Part shown: positions 59,801 to 64,000 of the stretch, in pieces | Layout of the letters: the number at the start of each line of letters is the position of its first letter | Position numbering within the stretch: position 1 is the first letter of the stretch | Assembly: GCA_003993805.1 (NCBI GenBank) | Contig: RSEF01000001.1 | Coordinates: 93,766,458-93,830,457 of the forward strand | DNA: 64,000 nucleotides | Source: Himantopus leucocephalus | Lineage: Eukaryota > Chordata > Aves > Charadriiformes > Recurvirostridae | Direction: 5' to 3' | Notes under the pieces: model-generated | What the model saw: the letters and a program-made list of their open reading frames with translations, nothing else | Database searches by the model: none | What the model was told of the DNA's origin: nothing | Program-made: the position numbers and the translations under genes

Positions 59801-62800
59801 CAGAAGTACCGGGCCACGCGGGAGACTGTGACACATCTGCTTGCTGCAGCTCTGATTCACTATGATCACATGTTCAGTGAGTTCCTGCTCTTCTGCCTTC
59901 TTCCTGAAGCCTTTCCCAGTTACTTTCCCTGACCTCTTTCTTCCTCCTCGAATGCAAAAGGTGCCACTCTGAAGATCACGCAGATGCTGCAGCACTTTGA
60001 ACACGTAGCCCCAGTGTTTGTGCAGGCTGTTAGCCTCTGGGCTACAGAATATGGTCTGAAAAGCCTGGTGGGCGAATTGCTAAGGTGAGAAAAATATCCC
60101 GAGGCTTGTCCTTCTATCCTGAGCAGCTTGAGGCACCCTATTCCTTGTTTCATCTTTCTGTGCAGGGAAATCGGACAGAAATGTTTGCAGGATCTGGCTC
60201 GTGATGCTTCTGGAATCAAGGGTTATGCTACCTTTATAACTGAACTGGCTGAACGGATTCCAGCTCTGGTGCTGTCCAACATGAGCGTTCTCCTGCGTCA
60301 CTTGGATGGGGAGGTACATTTCCACAATATTACCTGTCTGGAGAAGTCAAGTGGTGGAGGTGCTGCTATCTAGTTTTTCTTGTCTGAAAACGGATCCTCT
60401 TTCACAGAGATCAAGTAGCCCAAACCTGCCCTTTGGAATAGGTTCTGCCCTTACCTAAAGGATGCAAAGGAAACAGAAACCATGACATCTAATGTCTGGT
60501 TGTCACTCCCAGGTATCAGAGAACAGGAGACTGCTTACTGGTCTGAGATCCCCGCTGTTGTCCCTTGTTCTTCAGTACTTAATGAGTTTGTCATTGTGTT
60601 ACATTTTCTTAAACTGCCCTTAAAAGCTCTGTGTGTTTCTTGTATTGGTTCTTGACTTCTGTGGACCTAGCTGGATAGCAGGGTTGGATTACTGTCTTGC
60701 AGGCACAGCCATGCTCACCCAAGGTTAATACGCAGTCCATAATAGAGATATTCACTTAAGGTTTGAGCCCAGAACTTAGCCACCCTTCCCCTTGGCATAT
60801 CAAGTCCTGTTCCTGGTTCGACAACTCTTCTTTTTGCAGAGTTACATGATGCGAAATGCCATTCTGGCAGCTATGGCAGAAGTGCTGGTGCAGGTGCTGA
60901 ATGGTGACCAGCTGGAGGAAGCTGCCCGTGATACTCGAGACCAGTTCCTGAATATGCTGCAGGCCCACATCTGTGACATCAATGGCTTTGTACGCAGCCG
61001 TGTGCTGCAGCTTTTCACTCGAATCGTTCAGTGCAAGGTAAGTCTGTGCTGGGGAAACAGCGTTGCTTCAGTCACCCCTTCCACTGTTGTGGTTTCTAAG
61101 GGAGTTTCTGTCACCCTGCTCTTTGTTTGCGGAGACTGAAGTTTAACAGAGAAAGGTATTGTCCCTGTGTACTGTGGTGTCTGCATTTCCTTTTTGCTAA
61201 GAGACCAAAGATGCTAGGAGTGAGGGAAGTGGGAAGAGAAATTAAATGCTGCTCTTTATTACTGGGACAGATTAGAAGGAAGAGTGCAGTATGCACCTCT
61301 TTTTGGACGTTGGTATGGGAAAACAAGAGATTGAACTAGAAGATATCCAGAGGTCACTTCAGACCTAGACTTTTCTATCAATCTATAATCTGTGCCTTTT
61401 AGTACATTAATATGTCTGCAGTAAAATAACTTTTCATGAGTCTCTAGGCCTTCCTGATAACTTTGTCTATGCTCTCATTGTGTGCTAGGCCCTGCCTTTG
61501 ATTCAGTTTCAATCTGTGGTATCGCTGGCTGTTGGGCGTCTCAAAGACAAATCTGTGATAGTAGTTAAAAATGCGATCCAGCTCCTGGCTGCGTTTTTGT
61601 CCAACAATCCCTTCTCCTGCAAGGTAATTTTGACTAGTATGGTGGATATGCTATATGTCTGCAGGCTGAATATCTGCAGAGTGCTATAGCCAGGGTAGCA
61701 GCTTTTCTGTGTCTTGTGGGAGGGACAACGTAGCCTTTGACTCTGCAGGTGGTTTTCCCAAGTTCAGATCTTGCTTCCTCTGGCTTTTCCCTGTTTTGGT
61801 GTAATTGGTAGGTATGCTGTAGGCCAGGGGTGATGTGTTTGATTGCGGAAAAACCTGCAGCAGTTTGATTTGAATCTGCTGTGGGGTTTCATTCCTTAGG
61901 ATCAGAATTAGTCTTTTAGAACATTCTGCACAAAGCTGCAGCTCTTTGTGTTTAGCTGCACCTTTTCCTGAGCTTCTGAGTCTTAGACTGGCAATTTACA
62001 GTAGTTCCCATTCTAGGATGATGGCCAGAGTCTACTATTCCAGTTTCCAAAACCAGGGTTATCTGAGGGGACTGGCAACTTAAAGCAGGGAGTGGAAGAG
62101 AAAGGAGAATTCTGGCATTTCAGAAAAATAAGGATAAGTAATGTATTTCTTCTTCTCTTCCTGGCACATTCAGTTAAGCTGTACTGACTTGGCTGAGCCA
62201 CTGAAGAAAGAGGTGCAGAAGCTGCAAGAAATGAGGGACCGTGGCCGATCCACAGCAGGCAATTTCCCTTATTCCTCTTTCCCCTTCCCAGGGCATACCA
62301 GGGCTTATTTTTCTTCGTCTTAAATTTGCTCCCAAGTTGTGGTGGCTTTTGTTTCAGATCTTATGGTGAGACGGTGGGGCCAGATAACTGGAATTAAGCT
62401 CAACATGGTTTTTCATACAGTGGCATTATAAAAGGACTGTATGAATGTCCATATCTAGATCAATAGTCCATTTAGCTGAATATCCTATTTTCAGGATAAG
62501 AACTGACAATACCTATGAACACCCTCCTAGGTTTACATTTTCAACTATTCAAGGGCTGCTTGAGCTGTAATTTTGGTCAGGTATTAATTTAAACTTTATT
62601 AGCCTTGGACCTGGTGATGCCTAAAACAGTAAATAGCAAATGATGGTTCTCTCTTACCTGTCACTTTTTTACCCTCAATGGTTTCTTTATGCCAAAGAGT
62701 TCTTGCCTACTCCTAGTGCACTCTGGGTGGGATCAGCAACGGGAATAGTGCCTGCCTGTGCGGGGGGGAGGAGGGGGGAAGGGGAATAGAGTTCCTAAGT

Positions 62801-64000
62801 TCCAGATGAGTTTCTCTCCCCATTTAGGGTGTCGTTTGAGTCTCTGTGTTCTTCATTCCCTCTGGTTTGTTTGGTTTTTTTTTAATAGCTCCAGCAATCA
62901 CCCCAGAGGAAGAGTGGGAAGCAATGCTGCCAGAAGTTAGGGCTGCCACACAGCAGCTCTTTCAACCACTGGAGGAAGGGGAAGAGGAGGTGCTGGAAGT
63001 TGAGGAAACAGTGGAGAGTACATTGGAGCAAATCACTGGGCTGCTGAGGAAGCTGAAGTACAAGTAAGAAGGCTCTGCAGTCTGAGAGAGTGTTTATCCC
63101 CAGGGATGTGTCAGTCTCTAGTTCTCTGTTCAAGAAAGGTTTGAGCTCCAGGGTAGAGGGATGATTTCCAGTAACAGTACTCTGTAGCAAGACACTGACA
63201 TGGGCATCCAGCGCAAGATGCTGGCAGGAACTGCTTTCCCAGGTGTTCAGGGCAAAGTTGGATGGTTTCCCTTGTGTTCCACCCTGACGGGTTGCTGATG
63301 TTCTTCTCTTGGGCAATGTCATTGTCCAGGAGCGCAGCCCGCCTTACGCAGAAGGCCCTGTGTCACTTCCAGGGGAAGGACCCCTTCAATGGCCCTATGG
63401 AGGAAAACGAGGAGGCAACAATCTTGGGTGTTCTGAAGAGACTTTACACAGGTAACTATTTCAGATTGCTCTGTCTCTTCCCTAAGTCCAAGCTGATCCC
63501 AGAGCTAGACCAAAACCCTGTGGAATGCCCTGTCCTTCCTTTTGACCCATGGAGCTCACTGTGTGTACTTGACAGCTTGTAGAGCTGCACCATGTCTGGA
63601 TCATTTGCTCATCTAGTGGCCTGACATCTTGGCTGCATCACAGTAGTCCTGTTACTTAATTTCTGGTCAGAATAGCCCCACGTTCCCGCTGCAAGTGTAT
63701 TTCTGTGATGCTTTAACTCACATAATAACTGCTGAGGGGAGTGAAGCCAGTTTTACCCACTCACACTCTTCTGTCCTGTCTGAATTTGTCAGGAGTTCTG
63801 CTTCCTGAACAGGTGATAGCACATAATGCTTACCGCTAGAGGCCAAGTATCTGATTCAAGCAAAGTCTTGCTTATCTGTGCTCAAGCCTCTGGGCATATT
63901 CTTAAGACTTCACATGCTTTATCTTTGGTGTTTGTTTCAAAATCAGTTTCCTAGCCAATCCTCTTAAGCTCATTTCTATCAAAAGGCTACCGCCTAAATA
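56806..64000 (+). CDS. NCAPD2: Condensin I subunit D2 (CAP-D2), 5' part, truncated by window end
   Basis: HEAT-repeat subunit of condensin I, needed for mitotic chromosome compaction. Thirteen exons lie in the window: 56806-56929, 57103-57178, 57326-57384, 57843-58024, 58504-58643, 59749-59876, 59961-60084, 60166-60313, 60840-61037, 61489-61623, 62174-62258, 62889-63063, 63330-63451. They code for the first ~565 of about 1400 residues, all joining in frame. Landmarks: [63 protein letters not shown], the HEAT-repeat segment [68 protein letters not shown] and [10 protein letters not shown]. The intron at 62259-62888 starts with GC, and the 58644-59748 intron holds a CR1 insertion and an N gap. 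Confidence 0.96.
58663..59430 (-). mobile_element. CR1 LINE with part of ORF2, in an NCAPD2 intron; contains a 100-N gap
   Basis: The left edge is the CR1 3' end in reverse ('tagaatcatagaatatttta'). Beyond the gap (58764-58863), the minus-strand translation shows the end of the CR1 reverse transcriptase: SGVPQ, an FVDD catalytic-type motif ([11 protein letters not shown]), [20 protein letters not shown] and HLEYCVQLW. It is 5'-truncated, with premature stops. It lies antisense to NCAPD2. Confidence 0.93.
62440..62520 (-). repeat. Ancient amniote repeat end (same family as near 2020)
   Basis: 'agatcaatagtccatttagc' followed by 'tgaatatcctattttcagga' is a diverged reverse complement of the repeat end seen near 2021-2070, inside the GC-AG intron of NCAPD2. 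Confidence 0.4.

Noticed and set aside
57103..63329. A U85-type scaRNA or other snoRNA in the NCAPD2 introns (the mammalian gene hosts one)
   Set aside because: I scanned the introns in this window and could not identify convincing C/D or H/ACA boxes; it may lie beyond the window or be too diverged to see by eye.
1..64000. CRISPR arrays, bacterial operons, phage or integrated viral genomes
   Set aside because: No regular direct repeats with spacers, no prokaryotic gene layout and no viral protein signature; the window is a vertebrate gene cluster.

Overview
This 64 kb window is nuclear DNA from a bird. The evidence is multi-exon genes with GT-AG introns, CR1 retrotransposon relics with typical avian 3' ends, few young repeats, GC-rich CpG-island promoters, and proteins that match vertebrate families closely (the sodium-channel subunit reads like the galliform form). 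No bacterial, plasmid or phage content is visible. Runs of N at 35136-35152 and 58764-58863, plus single Ns in homopolymers, mark assembly gaps.

Layout, left to right. (1) 1-9060: FBXO40 on the + strand. Its main exon is 4336-6234 and its last exon 8354-8551; the first exon or exons are unresolved. (2) 9060-15880: no recognised gene. It holds CR1 tails, two adjacent ancient SINE-like copies, and one possible non-coding terminal exon near 9811-10070. (3) 15880-21035: TAPBPL (TAPBPR), complete in seven exons on +, with a CpG island and an interferon-type element just upstream. (4) 21036-34780: no recognised gene. It holds old LINE fossils, simple repeats and one exon-like open block. (5) 34780-42700: SCNN1A (alpha-ENaC), + strand, 12 coding exons, behind a large CpG island with an assembly gap. 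(6) 42700-50740: no recognised gene; the right part is probably VAMP1 3' UTR. (7) 50739-53292: VAMP1 on -, five exons. (8) 55769-56464: MRPL51 on -, two exons. (9) 56806 to the window end: NCAPD2 on +, 13 exons seen, truncated by the window and sharing a bidirectional promoter with MRPL51.

TAPBPL, VAMP1, MRPL51 and NCAPD2 keep the order and orientation of the mammalian block (human 12p13). SCNN1A is here between TAPBPL and VAMP1 in the opposite relative orientation, I see no LTBR or CD27, and FBXO40 (elsewhere in mammals) lies on the left. The genes do not form a pathway: their jobs are muscle ubiquitin ligation, MHC class I peptide editing, epithelial sodium uptake, vesicle fusion, mitochondrial translation and chromosome condensation.

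I found no clear undescribed biological system. The best leads are gene-structure oddities: two GC-AG introns, a start codon split by an intron, a tandem splice donor in VAMP1, a triplicated signal-peptide repeat and an ISRE in TAPBPL, an altered PY motif in SCNN1A, the rearranged gene order, and three candidate unannotated exons.
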